The notes under the pieces: generated by a model
What the model saw: the letters and a program-made list of their open reading frames with translations, nothing else
Told to the model about the DNA's origin: nothing
The model's database searches: none
NCBI GenBank assembly: GCA_045430345.1
Contig: JAILXT010000001.1
Location: forward strand, 1,240,001-1,304,000
Length of the DNA: 64,000 bases
From: Agarilytica sp045430345
GTDB lineage: Bacteria; Pseudomonadota; Gammaproteobacteria; Pseudomonadales; Cellvibrionaceae
Direction of reading: 5' to 3'
In this document: positions 9,895-19,302 of the stretch, one piece after another
How the letters are laid out: each line of letters begins with the position of its first letter
How positions within the stretch are numbered: the stretch's first letter is position 1
Made by a program: the position numbers and the translations under genes

Positions 9895-12141
9895 CTACTT
9901 TTTTACAAGGGTGTACTCCAAGGTTTGGTCGTTAACCTGAAGGGTATATTCCCCAACAACACTTGTATAAATATCGCCGCCGACTAAATCTAAAAATCCA
10001 TCCGCGTTGTTATCACCATAATTTTGTGACCAATCTCCGTGCACATCTACTTTATAACGTTGTTGGGACTGACCATTAAAGGTGATGGTAACCTCCCATA
10101 CATTATCGGCAACGAGCGTCATCGCGGTTGTACCCCAGCTATTGGGTGTGCCTCTGAAATTTAATTGCGAAAAATTACTGGTGAAACTACCGCTGTTATC
10201 CTCAACGGTAATTGTGGCGGTTGCGGAATTTGTTTCACCATCATCATCGGTAACGGTGACCGTTTCTGTGTAGGTGCCTGCAGAAGGATAACTCACATGA
10301 ATGCTGCTGCCTGAATCACCATTGCTCCACGCGTAAGACGTAATCACACCATCGCTGTCTGTAGAGCCGGACGCATCCAACATAAGGCTTTCATTCACCT
10401 CAACGGTCGCGTTTGTTGGATCAACAGAAGCTGTCGGTGGTAGGTTACCGGCATTCAACAGGGTTAAGCTAAAGGCCAAACTCTGATCATTAACAGAAAG
10501 TCTGTACTGCCCCATAACCGAGGTTTGAATATCGGCGCCTGTACGGTCTAAAATTCCGTCGCCGCCGTCGTCACCATAATTGTGTGACCAATCGCCATTT
10601 ACATCCAATTTAAAACGTTGGTTCGCTTGACCATCAAAGGTGATGGTTGCTTCCCAAGTATTATCCGCAACGAGTGCCATCGCGGTTGTTGCCCAGCCAT
10701 TGGCGGTGCCACGAAAATATAAGCTAGGAAAATTTTGCGCGACGCAATCCGTGCACACAGACCCCATAGCACCCCCATGAATCGCCGCCGCTGAATCAGC
10801 AGCCACAATAAATGTCGCCATGCCGTTGCTATCCACGGTGATGGTGGTACCGCTGCACGCTTCGTCACCGGCCAGCACATCGCAATATTCACCCGCAGGA
10901 AGACCGGTGTATAAGGTTTCATTTAGCGTAGCGCCTTCATTATTAATAACGACGAAGCCTTTATTGCCACGGCCAAATGCGATTTGGTTGTTTCCGTTAT
11001 CCCACCAATTATCGGTGGTGTTACTGCCTTGGGTGTAATTACGAAAACCCACCATGTTGGCAATATTGCTCCAGCGATGCTGACACACCCAACCACTGGC
11101 GTCGCAGCCACCCACTGAGGGCGCCCCGTGAACGTCATTGGTAAATTCGTAACTGGAATGGAGTTTCGCGTTTCCAAACGGATGGGCAAGCATAAATACA
11201 TTCGCTAAGTTGTATTTAGCTCCATCGTTATAGGTTAAAACGCCCCCGCCCCCATGACCGCGTTCACGATCATGATTATCAATAAAAACGAGAGCATCGT
11301 TGGAGGGTAATAAGCCCCAACTTTCGCCCAGAGTCGCTAAGTTTTTTATTTGCCCATTGAAGTTACTGGCAATGTCCGTGGCATATTTAAATTCCGTCAC
11401 TTTACCCAGGTGCGTGTAGTTAGGCGGCTGTATTTCAGAGGCTTCGTTAGCTGCGCCAATGACTTCAAGAAAAACCCAGGGGTTATTGGCTTTATTTAAA
11501 ATCGCTTCTATATCCCAAGGCGCCATATGCTTAGCGCCATCCACACGAAAACCATCAACGCCCATTGCGGTTAAGGTATTAATGTAATCTGAAATTTGAT
11601 CCTGCACATAGGAAGAACTGGTATTTAGATCGGGTAAACCACTTAGCTTTCCGTTCCAAACGTGATTCGCATCGCCATAATTGCTGATGTCGTAACGTGG
11701 GTCGTGGTAATCATTACTGCTGTATAGCCCTGGGGTATTTTCATGAGACCAACTTGTTCCGGCTGAACCAATACCTGGGCCATTGTAGGTGGCGGTATGA
11801 TTAATCACTAAGTCGGCATATATTTTTACGCCCACCGCGTGACATCGGTTGATCATACTTTGCAGTTCGGCTTCTGAGCCACCTCGGCTATCCAATTTGT
11901 AACTTACGGGCTGGTAACGCGCCCACCAAAATGATTCGGTAATATGTTCTTGCGGAGGTGATATTTGCACACCATCAAACCCTTTAGGCCCAAGGAATTG
12001 CTCACACTCGTTTGCGATATCGTTCCAGGACCATTCAAATAAATGAACAAATGCTGTACCTGCATTGACTGGGGCGGATAGCACCCCGAATGCGGAAATA
12101 GCCAACGCTGCCATACCGGACTTAAATGGTGATATTTTCAT
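9895..12141 (-). CDS. Secreted chloride-type alpha-amylase with two starch-binding-like modules and a PKD domain
   Basis: This is a 748-residue GH13 alpha-amylase resembling the animal-type and Pseudoalteromonas enzymes. Residues 1-27 are a signal peptide ending PVNA, and the mature enzyme starts GTAFVHLFEWSW. Catalytic residues are D201 (GFRVDGAKH), E226 (VFLEVIG) and D291 (FIDNHDRE). R199, N289 and K326 match the known chloride-binding set. The barrel is followed by a starch-binding-like module (FRGTANGW...), a PKD domain (about 560-640) and a second module (FRGTPNSW...) that forms the C-terminus. The modules resemble each other and those of the upstream GH13 gene. The ATG at 12141 was chosen over an upstream in-frame TTG because GGAG lies seven bases before it and overlaps the TTG. 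The expected role is extracellular endo-hydrolysis of starch. Confidence 0.92.
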   Translation of the reverse strand: MKISPFKSGMAALAISAFGVLSAPVNAGTAFVHLFEWSWNDIANECEQFLGPKGFDGVQISPPQEHITESFWWARYQPVSYKLDSRGGSEAELQSMINRCHAVGVKIYADLVINHTATYNGPGIGSAGTSWSHENTPGLYSSNDYHDPRYDISNYGDANHVWNGKLSGLPDLNTSSSYVQDQISDYINTLTAMGVDGFRVDGAKHMAPWDIEAILNKANNPWVFLEVIGAANEASEIQPPNYTHLGKVTEFKYATDIASNFNGQIKNLATLGESWGLLPSNDALVFIDNHDRERGHGGGGVLTYNDGAKYNLANVFMLAHPFGNAKLHSSYEFTNDVHGAPSVGGCDASGWVCQHRWSNIANMVGFRNYTQGSNTTDNWWDNGNNQIAFGRGNKGFVVINNEGATLNETLYTGLPAGEYCDVLAGDEACSGTTITVDSNGMATFIVAADSAAAIHGGAMGSVCTDCVAQNFPSLYFRGTANGWATTAMALVADNTWEATITFDGQANQRFKLDVNGDWSHNYGDDGGDGILDRTGADIQTSVMGQYRLSVNDQSLAFSLTLLNAGNLPPTASVDPTNATVEVNESLMLDASGSTDSDGVITSYAWSNGDSGSSIHVSYPSAGTYTETVTVTDDDGETNSATATITVEDNSGSFTSNFSQLNFRGTPNSWGTTAMTLVADNVWEVTITFNGQSQQRYKVDVHGDWSQNYGDNNADGFLDLVGGDIYTSVVGEYTLQVNDQTLEYTLVKK

Positions 12142-12262
12142 TTTTTTCTCCAAGGTATTTATTGTTATTTGGAAGAATACTGACCGCGTTTAAGCGGCCA
12201 ATATTTTTATACTTTTGGGTTCAATATTTAAGAGAAGAACCCTTTTTGTTAATCACAAATAT

Positions 12263-15200
12263 TTATCTTAGGTAAGTGCCATCTGCACCGATTTTTCCTG
12301 GGCCGTTCAGTACGTAAACACCTGCGGAACGCGCTTTCACTGTAAAATTAATTGTGCCGTTATTGGTCGTTACTTGGTTGCCCGTTACGGCATCTGTGTA
12401 GCTACCGTTTCGCACACCACTGACCGTAATATGTTGATCACCACCGGCGGCCAACCCAACAACGGCATAGCTACCTTCTTCGTTGTAATCGCGCACAAAG
12501 CTCATGCCTGCACCCCACTCGTTTACCTGTGTGGTCGGTGCTTTTTGTAATGCCGGAATCGCTTTGCGGATGTGGTTTAAGCGTTTTATATGCTGATAAA
12601 GTGGGTGGTTTTGTGTGGCTGTGTTATCGAGGTGAGGACCATAGTAGGCGCGCCCAGTTTGGTCGATGGTATCGTTAGCGGAGGCAATATCTTGCGGCAG
12701 CCCCGCTTGAAACATAATTTCTTCCCCGTAATAAAGCGTGGGAATGCCACGGTTGGTCCAAAGTAGGTTGTATACCATGGCCGCATTGCCTTCTTCCCCA
12801 CCGTAACGGTATTTAAAATCGTTGTCGGGGCCAACGTCATGATTTTGGAAAAAAGTTACCAGTTTAGTTGCGTCGCCATAAATCCAATCCCAGCCTAAAA
12901 CACCGCCGATACCACCAAAATGCCCACGGGTAACGTTGTCTCGGAAGGTGGAAAAGATTGAAAAATCCAGTATCGAAAACCCTGAGTCATTGCCAGCATT
13001 TGGGTTGCCTGGGTCTTGCGTGGTACGGGTGTACCACCAGGGGCGAATAACGGCAGAGGCGTTGTCGTTATCCAACTCAGAACCAAAGCCGGTGCCTTTT
13101 ACTAAGTTTTCACCAAAGACAAATAGATCGGGTTTGTGGGCTTTCCAATTATTGACGTACTCGAGTAGTTCGTCGCGTTCAATATGTTTTACTGTATCTA
13201 AACGAATGGCATCAACCCCCATATCCAAATACATATGCATGGCGTTATTGATGTAGTCTTTTACGTTTTGATTCTCTGTTGCAAGATCAATGGTATCCCC
13301 CGCCAAGTGTTTATTTTGCAGGGCGGTTGGATTTTCCCAATCACCGCCGGACATAAAGCCATCTAGGTGATACCACGCAGGGTCGAGGGTTTGCGCGTCG
13401 ATACCAAAAAAACGATTGGGATCATAACCGGCTTGCGGAACGGTTTCTCCGGTCTTTGGATCCACTAAGGGCACAATGCCTTCGGCATCAGATGTGTGAC
13501 GTTCACGAAACCACTGCGGCGCAACAGGGTTGTCGTTATCGTCTCGAAATAACGATTGATAATCACCTAAGTTACCCAGGTATGGATCATTACTAATTGA
13601 TCCCTGCTCTGCGCCGGCAGGCACATAATATTTAATCGGTAGGTGATCTATCCATACCTGCCCACGTAAGCCGTACTGGCTGGAATGATTAATCACAACA
13701 TCCTGCACGACCTTGAGGCCTTTTTCATGGGCGGCATCAATAAGATCTTGATAACTTGCATCCGCTGATTCCAAACGTGGATCGATCGTATAGAAATCGT
13801 ATGCATGATAGCCGTGGTAATCCAAGCCTGAGCGATTTTCGACGGGAGGCGTTACCCAAATTGCAGTAAAGCCAAGATCTTTAATGTAATCCAATTGTTG
13901 AATAAGGCCTTTAAAATCACCCCGCCACTGTGGGTCACCTTGCTTGATACGATCGCGGTTGTAGTAATTATTGCTACTATCACCATCGTAAAAGCGTGCC
14001 GTTAATAAGAAGTAGATTGTCTCTTCTCTAAAATCCACGCTACCGTTTTGCGATTCACCAATATAGTAACTAAAACTTTGCTCTTGTTGATTTCCACTAG
14101 TATCAACCGCCAAAGTTTTAATGATGAGGTCGGCCCCTTCGCCACTATCGTTTGCCGCGATAAATTCGTCCGCATATAAATTGGAACCGATGTGAGGTGT
14201 ACTGCCATCCGTGGTGTAGTAAAGACGCGGCGCCGTATCTTGGTTATCACTCACGTCTAGGCGTATTGACTGGCTTGCACTATAGAAGCCACCAGAAGGG
14301 TTAGCTGTGGCCGTTGGGGCTTGGGTATCTTCACCCACAATCTGTTGTACTTCGATTGTTTTATCACTCGCGTTAAAACATATATCGTAGGTGGTGTTTG
14401 TATTTACTACGTAATCTTGCGCGGGGTAGTTTTCATTCCAATCACCAAAATGATCGACTTTAAAACGCGGGTTTGTATTCTCAAAATATTGCTGTGTACA
14501 AAAAACGACGTTATCGCTACTGGTCATTTCCGTAAGCGCCCAATTATTGGGTGTGCCACGGAAGAACCAACTATCGGCATTATCGACAACGTTAACCGTA
14601 ACGGATGCCTGCGCTGATGCACCGTCGTTATCAACAACGGTCAAGGAGATCTCTTGCGGACCGACTGTATTGAACGTCACTTCGATGTGCGTCGTTGTAT
14701 CACCATTACTCCAGCTATAGGCGTCAATGGTGCCGTCTGGGTCACTAGAAGCGTCGCTATCGAAGCTTAGCGTCGCTCCAAGACCAATAGTCTGATTATG
14801 AGAAGGATTAATCACCGCACTAGGTGGTTGGTTACCGCCGGTTGTCGGCGCAAGGCTGTATGCGAAGGTCTGATCGTTTACTTCAAGGCGGTAGTCGCCC
14901 ACTACGGAAGTGAAAATGTCTGCGCCGCTTTGTTCCAGCACACCATCGCTGTTGCTGTCTCCATAGTTTTGTAGCCAGTCGCCGTGAACATCCAGCTTGT
15001 AACGTTGATCTGTACGGCCATCAAAATTAATTGTGGTTTGCCATGTATGATCTTCAACAAGCGTGAGTGGCGTTGCGACCCAATTGTTAGCGCTTCCACG
15101 AAAATTCAAACTGGGGAGGTTGGACGCAGGGCCTCCGATATCACCATCACAACCAGTAACGGGATCCGCAGAAATACTTTTACTGTCGGAGAAAAACGTT

Positions 15201-15457
15201 ATCTTATAGGTTTGATGGGCGGTAACCGTATAATCACCTGTGGGGTAGGCTTCGCTCCAGTCACCCAAACGATCAATTTTAAACCTGGGGCCACCCGACG
15301 CATCCCCGTTGGTGAAACGCTGACAGGTTTGATATTCAATGGAACTTAACTGCTGTAGTTCGGTAGCAGACCAGTTATTCGCGCTGCCACGAAAATACCA
15401 CTCTGCCTGAGCGTGGAAAGAGACTAGTATCATAAAAGACAAAATTACGCGCATCAT
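12263..15457 (-). CDS. Secreted multimodular GH13 alpha-amylase-family enzyme with three starch-binding-like modules
   Basis: This 1064-residue protein starts with a signal peptide (1-19, ending AQA). Module order is: starch-binding-like module (20-100, YFRGSANNW), a second one (117-203), PKD domain (210-292), a third module (297-372, FFRGTPNNW), an Ig-like/chitobiase-type linker domain (378-467, YYTTDGSTP), and a GH13 barrel from about 472 to 980 with a beta-sandwich end. Catalytic residues are D754 (AIRLDTVKH), E783 (VFGENL) and D874 (FFQNHDVGPDND). It probably releases maltooligosaccharides from raw or soluble starch. It is the first gene of the minus-strand starch cluster, 121 bases from the amylase start. 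The repeated FRG-x-x-N-x-W modules suggest duplication within this locus. Exact product specificity cannot be read from the sequence. Confidence 0.9.
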   Translation of the reverse strand: MMRVILSFMILVSFHAQAEWYFRGSANNWSATELQQLSSIEYQTCQRFTNGDASGGPRFKIDRLGDWSEAYPTGDYTVTAHQTYKITFFSDSKSISADPVTGCDGDIGGPASNLPSLNFRGSANNWVATPLTLVEDHTWQTTINFDGRTDQRYKLDVHGDWLQNYGDSNSDGVLEQSGADIFTSVVGDYRLEVNDQTFAYSLAPTTGGNQPPSAVINPSHNQTIGLGATLSFDSDASSDPDGTIDAYSWSNGDTTTHIEVTFNTVGPQEISLTVVDNDGASAQASVTVNVVDNADSWFFRGTPNNWALTEMTSSDNVVFCTQQYFENTNPRFKVDHFGDWNENYPAQDYVVNTNTTYDICFNASDKTIEVQQIVGEDTQAPTATANPSGGFYSASQSIRLDVSDNQDTAPRLYYTTDGSTPHIGSNLYADEFIAANDSGEGADLIIKTLAVDTSGNQQEQSFSYYIGESQNGSVDFREETIYFLLTARFYDGDSSNNYYNRDRIKQGDPQWRGDFKGLIQQLDYIKDLGFTAIWVTPPVENRSGLDYHGYHAYDFYTIDPRLESADASYQDLIDAAHEKGLKVVQDVVINHSSQYGLRGQVWIDHLPIKYYVPAGAEQGSISNDPYLGNLGDYQSLFRDDNDNPVAPQWFRERHTSDAEGIVPLVDPKTGETVPQAGYDPNRFFGIDAQTLDPAWYHLDGFMSGGDWENPTALQNKHLAGDTIDLATENQNVKDYINNAMHMYLDMGVDAIRLDTVKHIERDELLEYVNNWKAHKPDLFVFGENLVKGTGFGSELDNDNASAVIRPWWYTRTTQDPGNPNAGNDSGFSILDFSIFSTFRDNVTRGHFGGIGGVLGWDWIYGDATKLVTFFQNHDVGPDNDFKYRYGGEEGNAAMVYNLLWTNRGIPTLYYGEEIMFQAGLPQDIASANDTIDQTGRAYYGPHLDNTATQNHPLYQHIKRLNHIRKAIPALQKAPTTQVNEWGAGMSFVRDYNEEGSYAVVGLAAGGDQHITVSGVRNGSYTDAVTGNQVTTNNGTINFTVKARSAGVYVLNGPGKIGADGTYLR

Positions 15458-15639
15458 TTTTTGCTCGCATCATTATTTTTATTTGTTTTATTCGTCTTGC
15501 GTATTTCCTACCAGCATCCGTGTCTGAAATACATCGCGCACTTGAGCTGAAGATCTTAACAAGATTCTGGTAATAAAAAGGCGACGCCGCAACACAGGGT
15601 AAGGAGACAAAAAACAACCAAATGGAGCTAAGGCATTGA

Positions 15640-15658
15640 TTTACAAAAAAATTGTAAA
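15640..15658. promoter_or_regulatory. Inverted repeat, possible operator
   Basis: TTTACAA and TTGTAAA form perfect 7-bp arms separated by five A residues, about 185 bases upstream of the first starch gene. It could be a dimeric regulator site or an AT-rich hairpin without function. No regulator is named because none is encoded nearby. Confidence 0.35.
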
Positions 15659-15671
15659 AAACAGGAAAAAA

Positions 15672-15685
15672 TGAATACGTATGTA
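15672..15685. repeat. Direct repeat TGAATACGTATGTA, copy 1
   Basis: The 14-base sequence TGAATACGTATGTA contains the palindrome ATACGTAT. An identical copy lies at 15748-15761, 76 bases away (about seven helical turns), in the control region of the starch genes. This spacing and identity are typical of paired operators, for example for a LacI-type maltose/starch regulator; the regulator family is a guess. Confidence 0.5.
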
Positions 15686-15688
15686 AGA

Positions 15689-15716
15689 GGTGATAAAGCT
15701 ATAAAAAGTTATCACC
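15689..15716. promoter_or_regulatory. Inverted repeat GGTGATAA-N12-TTATCACC, possible operator
   Basis: Perfect 8-bp arms at 15689-15696 and 15709-15716 are separated by 12 bases and lie between the two TACGTA-containing direct repeats. The structure could bind a dimeric regulator, or form a hairpin in a transcript reading through from recJ. Its placement inside the starch-cluster control region favours a regulatory role. Confidence 0.4.
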
Positions 15717-15747
15717 ATTAAAAGGCAAAACGATAATGCAGTGAAAC

Positions 15748-15761
15748 TGAATACGTATGTA
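15748..15761. repeat. Direct repeat TGAATACGTATGTA, copy 2
   Basis: This is identical to 15672-15685 over 14 bases. Together with the inverted repeat between them, the two copies form a symmetrical arrangement in the upstream region of the starch cluster. Confidence 0.5.
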
Positions 15762-15974
15762 GTGCGCCAAGTGCTTTATACGGCATAAAACATGGGTACG
15801 AACAAAGCATTTTGAACAAAAAAAATACGGGGAAAATACGCAGATAAAAATTAACTTTTTGATTAATGGATACGTCTTGAAACAAGAAAATAGAGAGGGG
15901 CCTACTCAAAATAAATCATGACAGGCGATTCACACACCGACCAAAATAAAACGCCCCGGTGATTTCAACAATTT

Positions 15975-17720
15975 TTAACCTTCGGACAAGTCCACCACCA
16001 TCAGCTGTAAACTCTCCTTCCCTCGGTAGACGTTTATATCCAAATGGTAGGCAATACGTACGTCTCTTGCTTGCGCATTAGGCCATTTATTTAGGTCCAC
16101 GTTAAATGCAATCGCATCAAATACTAGATTCGAATAGGGCTCACGAGAAAGTACAAGCTTAAGGTGTTTCTGACCAACGATACGTTGATTAACGATTTGA
16201 AAACTGCCGTGAAAGGCAGGTTCTGGAAATAACTGCCCCCATGGTCCCGCATTTTTGAGCGTGTGCGCGACTTGGAGATTAAGAAATTCTTCTGGCAAAT
16301 CGCCGTCACTCATCACAATCGGTTCACACAACTCATCCGTTAAGTGATTTTCAACGATGAAATTGAATACGGATTTAAACTCTGGGAGTTTTTCCGGCGC
16401 AAGGGATAAACCTGCCGCCATTGCGTGGCCGCCAAATTTTTCAATAAGGCCAGGGCTGTGTGCGGCAACTTCGTCTAGCACATCGCGCAAATGTACGCCG
16501 GGGATTGAACGCCCCGAGCCTTTTAATTCACCGGTATCCGTATCGGCAAAAATAATTGTTGGGCGATGCATACGGTCTTTAATGCGGGACGCTAATATCC
16601 CAATCACGCCCTGGTGCCAATCCGGTTGATAGAGGCATACACCTGCGCTCTGCGCATCCAACTCAGTTTGCGAAAACGCTTCAAATTGCTTTAGCGCTTC
16701 TTGCTGCATGGATCCTTCAATCAACTTGCGATCACGGTTTAGCTCGTCCAGTTCGCGCGCGTAATCCATGCACTGGGAAAGATTATTAGTGACCAGGCAC
16801 TGTATACCAAGAGACATATCATCTAAACGACCCGCTGCATTTAAACGAGGGCCAAGCGTAAACCCGAGATCGGTCGAGCTTAACCGCGATGGATCTTTTT
16901 CGGCGATATTTAATAATGCAGTGATGCCGGCACACGCTTTGCCTGAGCGCATACGATGTAAACCAGCCGCGACTAATACCCTATTGTTGTAATCAAGCGG
17001 AACAACGTCAGCTACAGTTCCCAGTGCGACAAGGTCCAACACGTCAGCCAAGTTCGGCTCGGCAATACCTTGCTGATTAAACCATTGCTGCTCACGTAGC
17101 TTTTTACGTAAAGCCGACATGACATAGAAGATCACCCCTACCCCAGCCAAATTTTTACTCGGGAATTCACACCCGTGTTGATTGGGGTTAACAATAGCAT
17201 CCGCTTCTGGGTGTTCTTTTCCTGGCAGATGATGGTCAGTCACCAGAACCTGTATCCCGAGATCTTTCGCGGCTTTAACGCCTTCAATACTCGATATACC
17301 ATTATCGACAGTCACTATAAGCTGTGGGGTTTTCTCGGCAGCAACTGCGACAATTTCGGGTGTTAGACCATAGCCGTACACAAAACGGTTGGGGACAAGA
17401 TAATCGACATTCTTACAGCCAAACGCTTGTAAACAACGAATCGCCACAGCAGTGCTCGTTGCACCATCAGCATCGAAGTCCCCCACTATCAGAATTTTTT
17501 TCTGTGCTTGTAATGCTGAAGCTAGAAGCGAAACGGCTTTATCTAAATCTTTTAATGTATCGGGGCGAATAAGGTTCGCCAAGGAATAGTCGGTGTGCTT
17601 ACCAAATTCAGCACCACGAGAAAGAAAGATATCGTTTAATAAAGTATCAACGGCGTCTGGCGTATTCACCAGAGACGCGTAGTTTTTAGCATGAGAACGG
17701 TGTTTTATTGTTTTATTCAT
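15975..17720 (-). CDS. recJ: Single-stranded-DNA exonuclease RecJ
   Basis: RecJ degrades single-stranded DNA 5' to 3' in recombination and mismatch repair. The 581-residue protein has the DHH-phosphoesterase motifs in order: DFDADGATS (about 81-89), VDNGISS (about 138), TDHH (about 161-164) and GTVADVVPL. It then has the DHHA1 motif FGGHAMAAG and a C-terminal OB-like domain. Length is usual for the family. I prefer the ATG at 17720; three codons upstream is a TTG that could extend it. Neither has a strong ribosome binding site, which fits coupled translation from thrC, whose stop is 30 bases upstream. The gene order hom-thrC-recJ is common in Pseudomonas-like bacteria. Confidence 0.95.
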   Translation of the reverse strand: MNKTIKHRSHAKNYASLVNTPDAVDTLLNDIFLSRGAEFGKHTDYSLANLIRPDTLKDLDKAVSLLASALQAQKKILIVGDFDADGATSTAVAIRCLQAFGCKNVDYLVPNRFVYGYGLTPEIVAVAAEKTPQLIVTVDNGISSIEGVKAAKDLGIQVLVTDHHLPGKEHPEADAIVNPNQHGCEFPSKNLAGVGVIFYVMSALRKKLREQQWFNQQGIAEPNLADVLDLVALGTVADVVPLDYNNRVLVAAGLHRMRSGKACAGITALLNIAEKDPSRLSSTDLGFTLGPRLNAAGRLDDMSLGIQCLVTNNLSQCMDYARELDELNRDRKLIEGSMQQEALKQFEAFSQTELDAQSAGVCLYQPDWHQGVIGILASRIKDRMHRPTIIFADTDTGELKGSGRSIPGVHLRDVLDEVAAHSPGLIEKFGGHAMAAGLSLAPEKLPEFKSVFNFIVENHLTDELCEPIVMSDGDLPEEFLNLQVAHTLKNAGPWGQLFPEPAFHGSFQIVNQRIVGQKHLKLVLSREPYSNLVFDAIAFNVDLNKWPNAQARDVRIAYHLDINVYRGKESLQLMVVDLSEG

Positions 17721-17750
17721 ATATGACAATAAAACACCACGTGTAAAACG

Positions 17751-19148
17751 TTAAGCGACTATGTTGTCGGCGATGAACTGCTGAACTTTGCTAAGATCAT
17801 TATCCAACACAGAAAACTTTTCTTCGCGATCAAATAGGTCATTCATATGGTGAGGCAAGGCAGGATCATCCTTCTGACCGGCCTTTTTAACCGCTTCTGG
17901 GAATTTTGCTGGGTGGGCAGTTGCCAAGCACACCATAGGGGTTTCTTGAGAACGGCGTGTCTTACGTGCAGCCTGTACGCCGATGGCGGTATGCGGGTCG
18001 AGTAAGTATTCCGTACTTTCATATACATCACGGATAACGTCAATCATTTCATCATCATCCAACTTATAGCTACTGAACAACTCGCGCGCTTTTGCTAACG
18101 CTTCGGGATTCAATGGCATGGAGCCGGACTTAAAGTCTTCCATAAGTTGTTTTATGGCAGCGCCGTCACGATTGTATAAATCAAACAACATACGCTCAAA
18201 ATTACTGGAGACCATAATATCCATACTGGGCGATAAAGAATGAATCAATGGTTGTTTGCTGTGGTCATTTTCACTGATGCAGCGATGCAAGATGTCGTTG
18301 CTATTTGTTGCAATAACAAGCTGCTCGATAGGCAAGCCCATTTTCTTGGCCAGGTAGCCCGCAAAAATATCACCGAAGTTACCGGTGGGCACCGAAAACG
18401 AAATAGCACGGTGAGGACCACCAAGCGCTAAACTCGCATAAAAATAGTAAACGATTTGGGCCATAATACGTGCCCAGTTAATGGAGTTTACTGCGACCAG
18501 CTGACGCCCTTCGGGTAAGAAGCTTTGATCAGAAAAGCTGGCTTTCACCATATTTTGACAATCATCAAAATTGCCAGACAACGCGATATTGTGCACGTTC
18601 TTTTCCAGCACGCTGGTCATTTGCTTACGCTGTACATCTGACACGCGATTATGCGGATGCAAAATAAATATATCGACGTTCTCGCACTTTTTACAACCTT
18701 CGATCGCAGCGGAGCCAGTATCCCCCGAGGTTGCCCCCATAATGGCGACTTTCTGATTCCGCTTATCAAGGATATAATCGAGTAAATTACCTAAAAATTG
18801 AAGTGCGAAATCTTTAAAAGCTAATGTAGGGCCTTGGAATAATTCTAAAATCCATTCGTTATGACCTGTCTGCACCAACGGTGCAATGCCATCGTGACGA
18901 AATGAATCGTAAGCAGTATCAATTAGCTTTTTTAAATCTGCATCCGGTATTTCACCATCCACAAATGGTGCAATAATTTTGAAGGCAAGATCGCGGTAAC
19001 TAAGGCCGACCCAAGAAGCGATTTCTTCTTTAGAAAATTGCGGCAATGTTTCAGGAACATATAAGCCCCCATCGCTCGCTAAACCGGCGAGAACAACTTC
19101 TTCAAAATTTAAACTCGGTGCGTCACCACGTGTGCTGATGTATTTCAC
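17751..19148 (-). CDS. thrC: Threonine synthase
   Basis: This PLP enzyme converts O-phosphohomoserine to threonine, the last step of the pathway. The protein has 465 residues, the size of the long bacterial form. It has the N-terminal threonine synthase segment (MKYISTRG, GLYVPE), the PLP-lysine motif LAFKDFALQF with K112, GATSGDTGSAA, and SVPTGNFGDIFAGY for phosphate binding. The start is a GTG with AGG seven bases upstream. It follows hom after a 154-base gap occupied by a palindromic element, and precedes recJ closely. Hom and ThrC act in the same pathway, so co-transcription is likely unless the palindrome interferes. Confidence 0.96.
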   Translation of the reverse strand: MKYISTRGDAPSLNFEEVVLAGLASDGGLYVPETLPQFSKEEIASWVGLSYRDLAFKIIAPFVDGEIPDADLKKLIDTAYDSFRHDGIAPLVQTGHNEWILELFQGPTLAFKDFALQFLGNLLDYILDKRNQKVAIMGATSGDTGSAAIEGCKKCENVDIFILHPHNRVSDVQRKQMTSVLEKNVHNIALSGNFDDCQNMVKASFSDQSFLPEGRQLVAVNSINWARIMAQIVYYFYASLALGGPHRAISFSVPTGNFGDIFAGYLAKKMGLPIEQLVIATNSNDILHRCISENDHSKQPLIHSLSPSMDIMVSSNFERMLFDLYNRDGAAIKQLMEDFKSGSMPLNPEALAKARELFSSYKLDDDEMIDVIRDVYESTEYLLDPHTAIGVQAARKTRRSQETPMVCLATAHPAKFPEAVKKAGQKDDPALPHHMNDLFDREEKFSVLDNDLSKVQQFIADNIVA

Positions 19149-19186
19149 TTTTTTGCCTATATCAATATCAATTCAATAACGGGGCT

Positions 19187-19296
19187 AGGGACTTTACGGC
19201 GGTCTTGATTAAGACCGTCTGCCGCATGGAAGCGGCAGCCGAGCCCACATGGATGTGTTTACGGCGCGTCTTAATCAAGACCACCGTAAGGTCCCT
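19187..19296. repeat. 110-base palindromic REP/MITE-like element between hom and thrC
   Basis: The arms at 19187-19215 and 19268-19296 are inverted repeats of 29 bases with only two mismatches, and both differences still allow G-U pairs. The arms include GGTCTTGATTAAGAC. The inside carries further hairpins: TGCCGC-ATGGAA-GCGGCA, and a CACAT-GG-ATGTG stem. The nested, near-perfect symmetry and the intergenic position are typical of dispersed REP-like or MITE-like elements of marine gammaproteobacteria. In hom-thrC mRNA it would fold into a long stem. It contains no gene. Copies elsewhere in the genome cannot be checked from here. Confidence 0.8.
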
Positions 19297-19302
19297 CAAA
19301 AC

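Larger units (their letters stand above)
15458..15974. other. Upstream control region of the starch cluster
   Basis: This AT-rich, non-coding stretch of 517 bases lies between the recJ stop and the first starch gene, both on the minus strand. It contains the paired repeats and inverted repeats listed separately, which look like regulator-binding sites. No convincing protein gene was seen; short open frames overlap the repeats and lack ribosome binding sites. I see no clear recJ terminator here. Confidence 0.6.

Noticed and set aside
8015..12141. Possible frameshifted fusion of alpha-amylase and pullulanase
   Set aside because: The pullulanase frame is open upstream into the amylase end, but the amylase ends cleanly at the end of a complete starch-binding-like module, as other copies of the module do. 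A GTG with a ribosome binding site serves the second gene.
15458..15974. Small open frames on the minus strand in the starch control region
   Set aside because: They have no ribosome binding sites and overlap the inverted and direct repeats.
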